Assembly (NCBI RefSeq): GCF_000338875.1
Contig: NZ_AOMO01000024.1
Span: 62,001-126,000 of the forward strand
From: Vibrio mimicus CAIM 602
GTDB lineage: Bacteria > Pseudomonadota > Gammaproteobacteria > Enterobacterales > Vibrionaceae
DNA length: 64,000 nucleotides
Direction: 5' to 3'
Shown here: positions 48,964-58,847 of the stretch, one piece after another
How the letters are laid out: every line of letters begins with the position of its first letter
How positions within the stretch are numbered: the first letter of the stretch is position 1
Notes under the pieces: model-generated
Databases searched by the model: none
Seen by the model: the letters and a program-made list of their open reading frames with translations, nothing else
Told to the model about the DNA's origin: nothing
Program-made: the position numbers and the translations under genes

Positions 48964-49965
48964 TTAGAATCTGTAGTATGCTGCTGCGAACACGTAAGTT
49001 TCTTCGTCTTCACCTTGCTTAACTTCTAGGTCTTGGCGAATATCCAGACCCATGTCGATCTTGTCGCTGTGAGTGTACATTGCTGCAACGTTCACGTAGC
49101 TACGATCAATATCTGCTGCGCCATCTTCTTTAGTGGTGTTAGTTGCATAACCTGCAGCAAGAGTAACGCTATCAGTCACTGCGTAACCAGCAGATAGGTA
49201 GTAACCGATCTTCTCTAGGTTAGTTGTGTTGTCTTTAACATCTGTTTTACCTTCGTCGATCCAGAAGTTTGCACCGATAGTCAGCGCATCACCCAGTTTC
49301 GCATTACCTGAAACAGAAGTTACATTGTAGTCAGCATCATCACGAGTTTCGTAACCCGCGTACACTTTGAATGCAGATTGTTCGATACCTACATAACCGT
49401 TGTAAGCTGTATCTGCTTTAGTGCGGTCATCGCTAGTTTCAGAAGTAGAGATACCGTAAGCAAAGCCAGAAGTAGAACCTTGGAACTTGATTACGTTGAA
49501 ACCGTCAGATGCATCACCAGCAGAAGCGCCGAATTCATAAGTTTGGTCGCCAGCGCCATCAACTTTATCCAGTGCTGTATCGTTTTCCCAACCGAATGAC
49601 AGAACGCCGTAACCAGTGTCAAAACCTAACCATGCTTTATCAACATCGGTATTTGGACCAGATTGGATTGGTTGCTTAACTTCATCAGTGCTGTAGTTCA
49701 TTTCTAGGTCAACTTCAAGGTAACCAACCAAACGGTTGTTCTTGTAGTTAACTGCTACAGTCAGTGCAGTTGCCCAGTCATCATATAGAGCATCTGTTTT
49801 AGTATCGTAGTAACCACCGACACCCCAAGCACCAGAAACAGAGAACTGTTCTTTGTGCATTGGATCGAATTCAAACATTGGCTTAGAGTTTTGAGAAGTT
49901 GTTTCTACTGCAAACGCTGATGCAGAGATGCTAGCGATAGCTAGTGCTAGTAAAGTCTTTTTCAT
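48964..49965 (-). CDS. ompT: Outer-membrane porin, OmpT type of Vibrio
   Basis: 333 residues from the ATG at 49965, where a typical signal peptide begins (MKKTLLALAIASISASAFA); a longer frame to 50154 runs through untranslated leader. The rest alternates polar and aromatic beta strands and ends in AAAYYRF, the C-terminal Phe needed for assembly. It forms a general diffusion channel. The name rests on position: V. cholerae carries ompT between ychJ and dinG (memory). This is not the E. coli protease of the same name. In V. cholerae it is repressed by ToxR and activated by CRP; I found no certain sites. Abundant-protein codon use. Confidence 0.85.
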   Translation of the reverse strand: MKKTLLALAIASISASAFAVETTSQNSKPMFEFDPMHKEQFSVSGAWGVGGYYDTKTDALYDDWATALTVAVNYKNNRLVGYLEVDLEMNYSTDEVKQPIQSGPNTDVDKAWLGFDTGYGVLSFGWENDTALDKVDGAGDQTYEFGASAGDASDGFNVIKFQGSTSGFAYGISTSETSDDRTKADTAYNGYVGIEQSAFKVYAGYETRDDADYNVTSVSGNAKLGDALTIGANFWIDEGKTDVKDNTTNLEKIGYYLSAGYAVTDSVTLAAGYATNTTKEDGAADIDRSYVNVAAMYTHSDKIDMGLDIRQDLEVKQGEDEETYVFAAAYYRF

Positions 49966-50475
49966 GTTAATCCACTGCCTTTTCTTAAATTGGGAATTCC
50001 TTGTCCGGTTCCCTGTTTTTTTGATGGTGGTTTTCCAACTCTTTGTTTGGTCACCACCGCCATTAGATTCGTGGTTAAGATTGCAAAAGAATATTCTGTA
50101 TGTCAAATACCATAAAAAAATCAAAGCAAAAAAACATAAAACATTTAAAATCATACGCTTACATGTTTTTCATCTTTTTTTTCGGCTGACTTCTTAACAA
50201 ATGGTCGCAAAATTCACCAATTGGCAACACGCCACAAAACAGTATAAAATTCCAATAAGTGATAAATAAAAAGTAAAAAAAGGATTTTAATAAAAAACAA
50301 CACTAGGATTTGGAGCTATATATTTTTTATAAAACAAAATAAATTTAAGTTCCTGATGGTTCAGTTTTTATTTGTGAACAAGATCTAGATTTCTATTAAA
50401 AGCATACGATTTCGTGAGGTAGGTATCACTCAGTGATCTGTGCTACCATCGCGCCAACGCACTTTGGACACCTCT
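49966..50475. other. Divergent region between the porin gene and dinG
   Basis: 510 very A/T-rich bases with no gene. It holds the porin promoter and leader. A perfect palindrome ATCACTCAGTGAT (50425-50437) lies 38 bases before the dinG start, and a half-conserved CRP-like TGTGA-N6-TC is at 50373. Neither is certain. Confidence 0.5.
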
Positions 50476-52551
50476 ATGCTGACAAAAAACATCCAAGATT
50501 CCATTCGCAACAGTTATCAAAATCTACAAAATCAACTGGAAAACTTTATCCCGCGTCGAGCCCAAAACTTTTTAGTGGCTGAAATGGCCAAAACACTGTG
50601 CGGCACTTATCACAAATCCACTCGGATGTTAGTCGCTGAAGCGGGAACTGGCATAGGCAAGTCTCTCTCCTATTTAATGGCAGCGATCCCTGTCGCTGTG
50701 GTGAATCGACGTAAAGTCGTGATATCGACTGCAACTGTCGCACTGCAAGAACAATTGCTAAATAAAGATTTACCGCTCTACCGTCGTATCAGTGACCAAA
50801 ATTTCTCATTCATTCTGGCTAAAGGCCGGCAGCGATACTGCTGTGCAGAACGGTTAGCAGCCGCTAGCGGAGCGGACGATTCGCAGATCGCTTTATTTGA
50901 AAGCAAACCCAAACCGCAAGAAACTGAACTGCTGGCTGAGCTCTATACCGCTCTGAACCAAAGCAAATGGGATGGAGATCGCGACTCTTGGCCAACTCCC
51001 ATTCCTGAGGAGCTTTGGTCCATCATTGTGAGTGACAAGCATAGCTGTAATGGTAGTTTTAGTGCTCATCGCCACTGCCCATTTCAAAAAGCGCGCTCAG
51101 AACTTGATAAAGCTGACGTCATCATCGCTAATCATAGTTTGGTCATGGCTGATGCTGATTTAGGTGGCGGTGTGATTTTGCCAGCACCAGAAGAAACGAT
51201 TTACGTATTTGATGAAGCCCATCACTTGCCTACTGTCGCTCGCGAACATGCTTCAGCTTCCGCAACCCTGAAAGGAGCAGCCAGTTGGTTAGAAAAGCTC
51301 AATCAGTCTTTATCTAAATTCACGGCACTAGCGGATGAAAAACGAGCTGGGCGTTTTGCAGAAGAAGGGCGGAGTTCAATACAGTATCTAATACCAACTT
51401 TAAACCAGTTACCTAAACAGTTTGTTGCTGAACAATTTGTCGATGGCATCTATCGCTTCGAGCATGGTGAGTTACCACAATGGTTAGCTGAGGAATCGCA
51501 GACACTCAGTAAGTCATCGCAAAAAGCCATGCAGTCAGTCGGTAAAATTGCGGATTTAATTGCAGAAAAAGTCAAAGAGGGTGAACTCGCGGCCAGAATT
51601 GCTGAACCCGCACTAGGTGAATTGGGTTTTTATATTCAACGTTTGGAGAATCTAACCCAAGTCTGGCAACTCATGGCTAAACCCAATAAAGACAAAGGTG
51701 CTCCTTTGGCCCGTTGGTTAGAAGTAAGCCAAGAACGTGAAGGCGACTACTTAGTCAGTGTTTCACCTTTAGAGATCGGCTGGCAACTCGATCAACAAAT
51801 TTGGAGCCGCTGTGTAGGTGCAGTATTAGTTTCTGCAACATTAAGAGCTTTAAATTCGTTCAGCTTCTTTTGCCGACAAGCGGGTATCAGTGATAAGCCT
51901 GAAGATGGTGTTCAGTTTTTAGCCCTAGCCTCTCCTTTTGATTACCTAGGCCAAGGTGAGTTACTGATCCCCAAAATGGAGATGGAACCACAAGCCGAAG
52001 GCTATACAGCGTATTTAGCACAAAAAGTGCTTTGCTATTTGCAATCGGATAAAGCCAATCTGGTTTTATTTGCTTCCTATTGGCAGATGCGTGAAGTTGC
52101 ACAAAGCCTGCAAAAAGAATTCATCAAACGGGGCTGGGCACTGCAAGTTCAAGGTGAAAAATCTCGTACTGAAATTCTCAATAAACATAAAAAGCTTATT
52201 GAGAAGCAAAAAACGAGCATTTTATTTGGAACCGGAAGCTTTTCGGAAGGTCTTGATCTACCAGGTGAGCTACTTGAGAACGTCATCATCACTAAGATAC
52301 CTTTTGCTGTTCCCACCTCACCGGTTGAACAAGCTCACGCTGAATATATCCAAGAGCTGGGAGGCAACCCCTTTATGCAGATCACCGTTCCTGAGGCCAG
52401 TAAAAAGCTCATTCAGTCTGTTGGGCGTTTACTGCGTAAGGAAAGGGATTCTGGTAGAGTGGTCATCCTTGATCGGCGGGTGGTATCTAAACGTTATGGC
52501 AAAGCCTTGCTAGATGCCTTACCGCCGTTTAAGCGCACCATAGAATACTGA
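50476..52551 (+). CDS. dinG: ATP-dependent DNA helicase DinG
   Basis: 691 residues from the ATG at 50476, the length of the family. Superfamily 2 helicase: Walker A EAGTGIGKSLSYL, DEAH box VFDEAHHL, and the iron-sulfur cluster cysteines in GRQRYCCAE and DKHSCNGSFSAHRHCPF. The last motif VGRLLRKERDSGRVVILDRR matches the XPD group. It unwinds R-loops and replication obstacles. A frame extended to 50440 adds 12 residues and is unlikely. Confidence 0.96.
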   Translation: MLTKNIQDSIRNSYQNLQNQLENFIPRRAQNFLVAEMAKTLCGTYHKSTRMLVAEAGTGIGKSLSYLMAAIPVAVVNRRKVVISTATVALQEQLLNKDLPLYRRISDQNFSFILAKGRQRYCCAERLAAASGADDSQIALFESKPKPQETELLAELYTALNQSKWDGDRDSWPTPIPEELWSIIVSDKHSCNGSFSAHRHCPFQKARSELDKADVIIANHSLVMADADLGGGVILPAPEETIYVFDEAHHLPTVAREHASASATLKGAASWLEKLNQSLSKFTALADEKRAGRFAEEGRSSIQYLIPTLNQLPKQFVAEQFVDGIYRFEHGELPQWLAEESQTLSKSSQKAMQSVGKIADLIAEKVKEGELAARIAEPALGELGFYIQRLENLTQVWQLMAKPNKDKGAPLARWLEVSQEREGDYLVSVSPLEIGWQLDQQIWSRCVGAVLVSATLRALNSFSFFCRQAGISDKPEDGVQFLALASPFDYLGQGELLIPKMEMEPQAEGYTAYLAQKVLCYLQSDKANLVLFASYWQMREVAQSLQKEFIKRGWALQVQGEKSRTEILNKHKKLIEKQKTSILFGTGSFSEGLDLPGELLENVIITKIPFAVPTSPVEQAHAEYIQELGGNPFMQITVPEASKKLIQSVGRLLRKERDSGRVVILDRRVVSKRYGKALLDALPPFKRTIEY

Positions 52552-52591
52552 TAATAACGATTAACCAATTACAATTAGGATTGCGCTTTTG

Positions 52592-53368
52592 ATGGAATGG
52601 ATAGAACCCACCACGTTTATGGTGCTGGCTCTTGTTGCTTTTATTGCCGGATTTATTGACGCCGTTGCAGGCGGTGGGGGAATGCTCACAGTACCTGCAT
52701 TGCTTTCACTTGGCTTACCTCCTCATTTGGCATTAGGAACCAATAAATTGGCCGCAACGTTTGCTTCTTCGACGGCGGCTTGGACTTATTACAGAGAAAA
52801 GCTGTTTGATCCTGCTTGCTGGAAACGAGCATTTATTGCCACTTTGATTGGGGCAATATTGGGTACTCTAGCCGTTAGTGCGATCAGCACCGAATGGTTA
52901 CGTAAAGTTCTTCCATTGGTAATTCTTGCTGCTGCACTGTATACCGTTTTTCATCGCCCCATACAAACTCAGCAAACTGCGACTCCAAGCCCTTGTCCTA
53001 AGCTCAATCGTAAACAAATTCTGCAAGGTTTAGGGCTTGGCTTCTACGATGGTCTTGCTGGCCCCGGCACGGGAGCTTTTTGGACGGTCAGCTCAATGGC
53101 GCTTTATCGCTTTAACATACTCTTTGCCTCAGGGCTGGCTAAAGCGATGAATTTGACCAGTAACCTGACTTCATTGGTTACGTTTGCCATTCTTGGGCAC
53201 ATTGATTGGTTACTGGGTTTGACTATGGGGGTCTGTTTGATGGCAGGCGCTTTTGTGGGCGCTCATTCCGCGATTCGTTTTGGCGCTCCCTTTATTCGCC
53301 CTCTCTTTATTTTAGTGGTCACTCTACTGGCGGGTAAGCTGGCCTATGATGCATGGTGGATTGGATAA
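52592..53368 (+). CDS. TauE/SafE (TSUP) family membrane permease
   Basis: 258 residues, about eight helices, with AGFIDAVAGGGGMLTVPALL near the start and GFYDGLAGPGTGAFW starting the second half, as in E. coli YfcA. Members export or import sulfur-containing anions; the substrate is unknown here. ATG 52592 is preferred to the TTG before it. Its stop overlaps the priC start (TAATG), so the two are coupled. Confidence 0.9.
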   Translation: MEWIEPTTFMVLALVAFIAGFIDAVAGGGGMLTVPALLSLGLPPHLALGTNKLAATFASSTAAWTYYREKLFDPACWKRAFIATLIGAILGTLAVSAISTEWLRKVLPLVILAAALYTVFHRPIQTQQTATPSPCPKLNRKQILQGLGLGFYDGLAGPGTGAFWTVSSMALYRFNILFASGLAKAMNLTSNLTSLVTFAILGHIDWLLGLTMGVCLMAGAFVGAHSAIRFGAPFIRPLFILVVTLLAGKLAYDAWWIG

Positions 53369-53916
53369 TGGACGGTTACGAGAAATTTCATAATATTCTC
53401 ACTGAATTAAAGCTTTCTGCTGCTCAGGTTGATCGACAGCGTGGTGAACATCATCGCCCTTTATTTGACGAAGTTTTGTTTCACTGCCACGGCAAACTTT
53501 TAACGCCTTGTGTTGAAGAAACACAGTCGACTCTACAAGCGTTGATTCGTGAGAAAGAGAGCGGACGTTTGACTGCCTTACGAGCGGAATATTTGTCCGA
53601 ACGTTTATTAGCACAAATTTCGGCATTAACTCGTGAATTATCGACACAGAATGTGCGTCGTAAAGAACCCAAACCACACGCTTATTTCAAGAAACCAATC
53701 AATGAACTTTACCAAGAACTGGCTCAGCATCAAGATTGGGAACGTAGATTGATGGATTTAGTCCGTGACAAGGCAATGTTGCTAGAACAAGCTTCTATGA
53801 CCAATAAAGCATTGGCTCAGCAAGCTCTGTTGCAAGCAGAACAGCGCCTTAGTCGCTGCCGAGAAGCCAAAACAAAAATTGAGAAGCGAATTACCACTCA
53901 GGAGAGAAAAGCATAA
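53368..53916 (+). CDS. priC: Primosomal replication protein PriC
   Basis: 182 residues, mostly helical and basic at the C-terminus, with PriC features (DEVLFHCHG near residue 35, KEPKPHAYF in the middle). It helps reload DnaB at stalled forks. The ATG overlaps the upstream stop codon and rsmS follows immediately, as priC and its neighbour ybaM/rsmS do in E. coli, which supports the call. Confidence 0.87.
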   Translation: MDGYEKFHNILTELKLSAAQVDRQRGEHHRPLFDEVLFHCHGKLLTPCVEETQSTLQALIREKESGRLTALRAEYLSERLLAQISALTRELSTQNVRRKEPKPHAYFKKPINELYQELAQHQDWERRLMDLVRDKAMLLEQASMTNKALAQQALLQAEQRLSRCREAKTKIEKRITTQERKA

Positions 53917-54099
53917 ATGTCGACCTCGTCTATTCCACTGAATGAAGCAGCAGATGAAATCAAACTCGCTGTTGATCTCATCTACTTATTGGAATCACAC
54001 GGTATTGAGCCACAAACGGCACTTGCGGCGCTTGAGATCGTCAAACGCGATTTAGAGCATAAATTATCTGCCATCTCTGCCCCACTTTCAGACGAATAA
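53917..54099 (+). CDS. rsmS: Small DUF2496 protein RsmS (YbaM)
   Basis: 60 residues. The core DEIKLAVDLIYLLESHGI and ALEIVKRDLEHKL matches E. coli YbaM, also encoded next to priC. It has been linked to pleiotropic regulation in plant pathogens, but its mechanism is unclear. It starts right after the priC stop. The end of the gene overlaps the hairpin that follows. Confidence 0.88.
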   Translation: MSTSSIPLNEAADEIKLAVDLIYLLESHGIEPQTALAALEIVKRDLEHKLSAISAPLSDE

Positions 54100-54116
54100 T
54101 CACTCGTCTGAAAGTG
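54083..54116. terminator. Hairpin between rsmS and the chemoreceptor gene
   Basis: Perfect 13-bp stem CACTTTCAGACGA/TCGTCTGAAAGTG with an eight-base loop, between convergent genes and overlapping the last codons of rsmS. It has no T-run, so termination would be weak or Rho-linked. Confidence 0.65.
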
Positions 54117-54131
54117 AACCTTACTTAAACA

Positions 54132-56252
54132 TCAATCGACTTTGAACTGAGCAACCAGCGTTTGCTGTTCAGAAGAGAGTCGTGCAATCTGCTCGCCCAC
54201 TTTTTCAGACGCTTCTGTTTCACGTAAGATTTGCGCACTCAAATCACGGATGTTCACCACACTCTCTGTGACTTGTGATGACACGGTTTGCTGATCTTGA
54301 GCAGCCTGCACGATTTGATGACTCATCTCGTTGATCGCATGAATAGCGGAGAATACGCGATTCAATTGCGTCACCGCATCTGCGACTTGCTCGGCAGTAA
54401 CCTGAGCCGTTTCGTTACTGCCCTGAATGGCTTTCACTACTTCTTGTGTACCCAGTTCTACTTTACTAATCACAGTACGAATTTCACCGACGGATGCTTG
54501 AGTTCGACTGGCAAGATTTCTCACTTCATCAGCGACAACGGCAAATCCTCGACCTTGTTCCCCTGCTCTGGCGGCTTCAATCGCTGCATTGAGCGCAAGC
54601 AAATTCGTTTGCTCCGAAATGCCTTCAATTACACTTAAGATTTCAATGATGCCAGTATTATTGCGTGCTAGCTCTTCAACCACAGGCACAGCAAGACTCA
54701 TTCGTTCTACTAGGGCATTCATTTGAGCTTGCGAGTGACGAATCACCGTATCACCTGTTTGTGCCGCGAGCTGCGCTTCATTGGCGGCACTTACCGCACG
54801 CTGCGCATTGTCAACAACATGAGCTGAAGTCTGAGTCATCTCTTCTGCCGCCGTTGCAACACTATCTACTTCTTTAAATTGGGCTTCACTGCTACGACGT
54901 GTGGATGCTACTGTGCTTTTCGCGTGTTCAGTGGTTTCTACCACTTGCCCCGTATTATCTACTACACGGCGAATGATCGGCTGCAATTTATCCATAAATA
55001 GATTAAAGCCTTGAGCCAGCTGGCCAATCTCATCAGAAGAGGTCACATTCAAGCGCTGCGTCAAATCGCCTTCCCCAGAAGAAATGTTTTGTAATCGTTC
55101 TGCTACTGCTCGGATAGGTTTGACTAAACGCATCGCCATCAAAGCGATAATCAGTAAACCGACCAACACCATAATGGTACCGACAACCAACTCACTTCGA
55201 ATCCCACGTTCCAGTTGCTCAGTGAGTAAAATATCCAGCTGTTCCGCATCTTGCATAACGCTGCGGCGCGGCATTTCAAAAATAACCCCCCAGTTTTGAT
55301 TCGCTACTGTGACAGGAGCAAATACCACCAACCATTCGCTATCTTCACTCCACTGAGTGTTCACTTGGCCCGTTTGCAACAAGGAATCCAATGCTGAATG
55401 GGTTAAATGCTCGCTTTGAAAAACACTACCTAGTGTGAGTTTTGGATCGTCACTGGCAACTAATACTTGGTTTAAGCTGACAATAGAGACCTTGCCTTCA
55501 CCATCAAACAAATTGCTATCCGATTTTTGGGTGATGCCGATCAGCGGTGCGAGAGTGAGATCAATGCCATAAAAGCCAATCGCTACGCTATCAATCAAAA
55601 TTGGTACAGAGAGGGAAGCGGCAAGATAGCGCCCAGTCTCAAGCTCTACCATTCTGGGCGAGGTGATACAAGGTGTCGCCTTTTCCAATGGACAAACAAA
55701 GCGCTCTTTATCCGAATCTTGTGTCAATTGCACTTGAGTCAGAACGCGGGAAACCACATTTTGCCCATTTTCAGCTTTTGTCCAATACGCAGCAAACTGG
55801 CCAATGTCGTTTGAGCCAACATAATCAGCATTGACGTAATTTGAGTCTTCGTTATCAAGCATGTTGGGACGAAATACCAAATAAGCGCCTTCTATCGTGT
55901 CAAAATTCAGCACTGATTTACGCACCATCTCATCTAATGAAGTACGCAGCACTTCGCTTTCACCGAAGTTCTCTTCCGAATTATTTTTCAAAAATAGGGC
56001 ATTGGCAGCCAACATTTCGGCTCGATAAATCGCCTCACTAAGATATTCCGAGATTTCAGTGGCATTTAGCAAAGCCCCTGTTTGTAACAGTTGTTGTGAC
56101 TTATCGATAACCGATTCAGCACTCTGCTGCTTAGCGGTTTGCTGACTGGTACGAGCGTTGTAGATCGAAAAACCAATCAACGCGAGAGAAGTAAAAACTA
56201 GACAAAGCCCAGCAAGTAGTGTGATTTTCCACTGAACTGAAATTTGGCGCAT
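54132..56252 (-). CDS. Methyl-accepting chemotaxis protein, Cache type
   Basis: 706 residues from the ATG at 56252, which has AGAAGGA upstream; the longer frame to 56282 adds ten residues. A membrane helix near the start ([14 protein letters not shown]), a large periplasmic double-Cache domain (about 35-355), a second helix, HAMP (about 385-440) and the signalling hairpin with [21 protein letters not shown]. It directs the CheA kinase in response to a periplasmic ligand, not known. No CheR-binding pentapeptide is seen at the end. Monocistronic. Confidence 0.95.
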   Translation of the reverse strand: MRQISVQWKITLLAGLCLVFTSLALIGFSIYNARTSQQTAKQQSAESVIDKSQQLLQTGALLNATEISEYLSEAIYRAEMLAANALFLKNNSEENFGESEVLRTSLDEMVRKSVLNFDTIEGAYLVFRPNMLDNEDSNYVNADYVGSNDIGQFAAYWTKAENGQNVVSRVLTQVQLTQDSDKERFVCPLEKATPCITSPRMVELETGRYLAASLSVPILIDSVAIGFYGIDLTLAPLIGITQKSDSNLFDGEGKVSIVSLNQVLVASDDPKLTLGSVFQSEHLTHSALDSLLQTGQVNTQWSEDSEWLVVFAPVTVANQNWGVIFEMPRRSVMQDAEQLDILLTEQLERGIRSELVVGTIMVLVGLLIIALMAMRLVKPIRAVAERLQNISSGEGDLTQRLNVTSSDEIGQLAQGFNLFMDKLQPIIRRVVDNTGQVVETTEHAKSTVASTRRSSEAQFKEVDSVATAAEEMTQTSAHVVDNAQRAVSAANEAQLAAQTGDTVIRHSQAQMNALVERMSLAVPVVEELARNNTGIIEILSVIEGISEQTNLLALNAAIEAARAGEQGRGFAVVADEVRNLASRTQASVGEIRTVISKVELGTQEVVKAIQGSNETAQVTAEQVADAVTQLNRVFSAIHAINEMSHQIVQAAQDQQTVSSQVTESVVNIRDLSAQILRETEASEKVGEQIARLSSEQQTLVAQFKVD

Positions 56253-56450
56253 ACAACATCCTTCTGTTTGCGTTTTAGACATGGAAATATAGAGATAGAA
56301 CTAAAAATAAGTCTAACCCCCATTTTAAACAACATTTTTATTACTTTTGTTTTACCAAAATTACAAACTATCGAACCACAAACGCTTCACACTTGTGATC
56401 GCGAGCTTAGGTGATAACATCACCCCCTAAGTCAACCAAAAGGAATCGCA

Positions 56451-57257
56451 ATGAAAGTCATTAGTTTCAATATCAATGGACTCAGAGCCAGATTGCACCA
56501 ATTGCAAGCCCTAATCGATAAACACCAACCCGATGTGATTGGTTTGCAAGAAATCAAAGTCCATGATGAGGCGTTTCCTCGCCAAGAAGTCGAGGCTATG
56601 GGTTATCAAGTTTTTTTCCACGGCCAGAAAGCTCATTATGGTGTAGCTATTTTATGTAAGCAGACGCCTGTGGAAGTCATTAAAGGTTTCCCAACTGACA
56701 GTGAAGAACACCAAAAACGCATGATCATGGCGACATTTGCCGACAAAGATGGCAATAAAACCACGATTCTTAACGGTTATTTCCCTCAAGGCGACAACGT
56801 AGAACACGAAACCAAATTTCCATATAAACGCCAGTTTTACCGTGACTTAATGACTTATCTGCGTGAACACCGTAGCAATACAGAACGTCTGGTTGTTATG
56901 GGTGACATCAATATCAGCCCACTCGATCTGGATATTGGTATCGGTGAAGCCAACCGCAAACGCTGGTTACAAACCGGAAAATGTTCATTCCAACCTGAAG
57001 AACGCGAATGGCTGCAAACCTTGATGGATTGGGGACTGGTTGACACTTTCCGTCAACTCCATCCAGAAGTTAGCGATCAGTTTTCGTGGTTTGATTACCG
57101 TTCACGTGGCTTTGATGACAACCGAGGCCTGCGTATTGATGTGATTTTAGCAACGCCGACGCTTGCCGAAACCTGTCAAGAAGCCGGGATCGATTATGAA
57201 TTACGCGGTATCGACAAACCTTCTGATCACGCACCAATCTGGGCAACATTCAAGTAA
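56451..57257 (+). CDS. xthA: Exonuclease III
   Basis: 268 residues, AP endonuclease and 3'-5' exonuclease of base excision repair. Motifs: [57 protein letters not shown] and [15 protein letters not shown] ribosome site precedes it. Convergent with the ABC transporter operon; they share a terminator. Confidence 0.98.
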   Translation: MKVISFNINGLRARLHQLQALIDKHQPDVIGLQEIKVHDEAFPRQEVEAMGYQVFFHGQKAHYGVAILCKQTPVEVIKGFPTDSEEHQKRMIMATFADKDGNKTTILNGYFPQGDNVEHETKFPYKRQFYRDLMTYLREHRSNTERLVVMGDINISPLDLDIGIGEANRKRWLQTGKCSFQPEEREWLQTLMDWGLVDTFRQLHPEVSDQFSWFDYRSRGFDDNRGLRIDVILATPTLAETCQEAGIDYELRGIDKPSDHAPIWATFK

Positions 57258-57283
57258 TCCATTTGCCCATAGTAGTTAAAGTT

Positions 57284-57314
57284 AAATCCCCATCGATTAG
57301 CGATGGGGATTTTT
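57284..57314. terminator. Bidirectional terminator between xthA and the ABC operon
   Basis: Perfect 12-bp stem AAATCCCCATCG/CGATGGGGATTT with a five-base loop, with T-run on the plus side and A/T flanks on the other. Confidence 0.92.
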
Positions 57315-57316
57315 AT

Positions 57317-57994
57317 TCAGCTCAATGGTCTTAAATAAGCCAGAAACCGCTTTTCAGCCTGCTTAAAGCACCACAAGATGATGAATGTCAGTGCCATATA
57401 AAACAGTCCTGCACTCAAGAAGGCTTCAAATGGCGCATAGTAACGGGAGTTCACTAAACGGGCTGCCCCAGTTAAATCCATAATGGTGACTATCCCCGCA
57501 ACCGCACTTCCGTGTAGCATGAAAATCACTTCATTACTGTAAGCGGGTAATGCACGTCGCAGCGCGCTAGGCAGAATAATTCTCTTATACGTCTGCAAGC
57601 GGCTCATTCCATAGGCTTTTGCTGCTTCGACTTCACCTTTTGGTAAACCATTGATCGCACCGCGAATGATTTCCGCTGTGTAGGCCGATGTATTCAAAAT
57701 AAAAGCGACTAAAGCACAGAACCATGCGTGTTCCCATAAGGTTCCTTTAACCGGAAACCATTGATCCATACCGTAATAAATCAGATATAACTGCACCAAA
57801 AGTGGCGTTCCGCGCAAAAAGTAGATGTAACCCCAAGCAGGATAGCTCAGCAGCTTCTGTTTGCTATTTCTGGCAATGGCCAAAGGGATAGCACACATCA
57901 AGCCTATAACTAAGGAAAGGCTGACTAGCCATACCGTGGTCCATAAGCCGCTTAAGTAAACGGGTAAACTTTCGATGATCAGAGAAAAATCCAT
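57317..57994 (-). CDS. Basic amino acid ABC transporter permease (ArtM/HisM-like)
   Basis: 225 residues, about five helices, with the EAA loop AEIIRGAINGLPKGEVEAAKAYGM typical of polar amino acid permeases. With the other permease, the ATPase and the binding protein it imports a basic amino acid, most likely arginine, lysine, ornithine or histidine. Last gene of the operon, two bases after its partner. Confidence 0.92.
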   Translation of the reverse strand: MDFSLIIESLPVYLSGLWTTVWLVSLSLVIGLMCAIPLAIARNSKQKLLSYPAWGYIYFLRGTPLLVQLYLIYYGMDQWFPVKGTLWEHAWFCALVAFILNTSAYTAEIIRGAINGLPKGEVEAAKAYGMSRLQTYKRIILPSALRRALPAYSNEVIFMLHGSAVAGIVTIMDLTGAARLVNSRYYAPFEAFLSAGLFYMALTFIILWCFKQAEKRFLAYLRPLS

Positions 57995-57996
57995 GT

Positions 57997-58737
57997 TTAC
58001 CTCGTATGTATACTGAATCTACGTTCTATCAGTTTGAGTAAACCGGTAGACACACTGGTAAAAAACAAGAAGATAATGGCCACTGCCATGTAGAACGTAA
58101 ACGGCATTTTGGTCGAGCCTGCAGCTAATGAGCTGATACGCACCATATCTTCAAGGCCGATAATTGAGACTAACGCTGTGGTTTTTAGCAGCACTAACCA
58201 GTTATTTCCAAACCCAGGTATCACGTGACGAATCATCTGCGGCAACAAAATACGGCGAAAACTCATCGAAGAACTCATACCGTAGGCTTTCGCCGCTTCT
58301 AGCTCACCTTTATCAACCGCGAGAATCGCACCACGAAATGTTTCCGCCATATAGGCACCGAAAATGAACCCTATGGTCAGCACCCCAGCAACAAACGGAC
58401 TCACGTCGATATAGTCCGGCAAGTAAGATACCCACTCATGGTTGGGATCTCGTTCGGTAAACCATTGGTTGAGAAACTCATTGAAGCTACTGAGTCCATT
58501 ATTCAACAGTATTTGACCACCGAAGAAAATCAGCATCATCAGTACTAAATCAGGAATACCACGGATGATAGTGGTATAGAGTGTTGCTATCCAACGTGCC
58601 CAGCGGTATGGCGCCATCTTCGCCAAAGCCCCAAGCATACCCAACACCACAGCCAGTAGCAGTGAGAGTAGTGCAACCTCAATTGTGACGAGCGCCCCTT
58701 TAGCAATCGAGGCCTCATAACCTTGCAAATCCAGCAT
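57997..58737 (-). CDS. Basic amino acid ABC transporter permease (ArtQ/HisQ-like)
   Basis: 246 residues, about five helices, with the EAA loop AETFRGAILAVDKGELEAAKAYGM. It is longer than E. coli HisQ because of an external loop with FTERDPNHEW. It pairs with the permease that follows. A hairpin separates it from the binding-protein gene upstream. Confidence 0.92.
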   Translation of the reverse strand: MLDLQGYEASIAKGALVTIEVALLSLLLAVVLGMLGALAKMAPYRWARWIATLYTTIIRGIPDLVLMMLIFFGGQILLNNGLSSFNEFLNQWFTERDPNHEWVSYLPDYIDVSPFVAGVLTIGFIFGAYMAETFRGAILAVDKGELEAAKAYGMSSSMSFRRILLPQMIRHVIPGFGNNWLVLLKTTALVSIIGLEDMVRISSLAAGSTKMPFTFYMAVAIIFLFFTSVSTGLLKLIERRFSIHTR

Positions 58738-58758
58738 ACTCGTTCCCTGTGGGTAAAG

Positions 58759-58803
58759 ACCGGATTGTTGGTGACATCAGGAACGAGCGGCCAACAATCC
58801 GGT
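58759..58803 (-). repeat. 13-bp inverted repeat between the binding-protein and permease genes
   Basis: ACCGGATTGTTGG pairs perfectly with CCAACAATCCGGT across a 19-base loop. Located between a solute-binding gene and its permeases, it could protect the upstream mRNA or reduce read-through, giving more binding protein than permease. No T-run. Confidence 0.7.
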
Positions 58804-58847
58804 TGCAGGAAGTTAAAAGCTATCCTTGAATATGACTTCTCTGCGAA

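Noticed and set aside
49966-50154. N-terminal extension of the porin
   Set aside because: It precedes a perfect signal peptide start and is a leader read-through.
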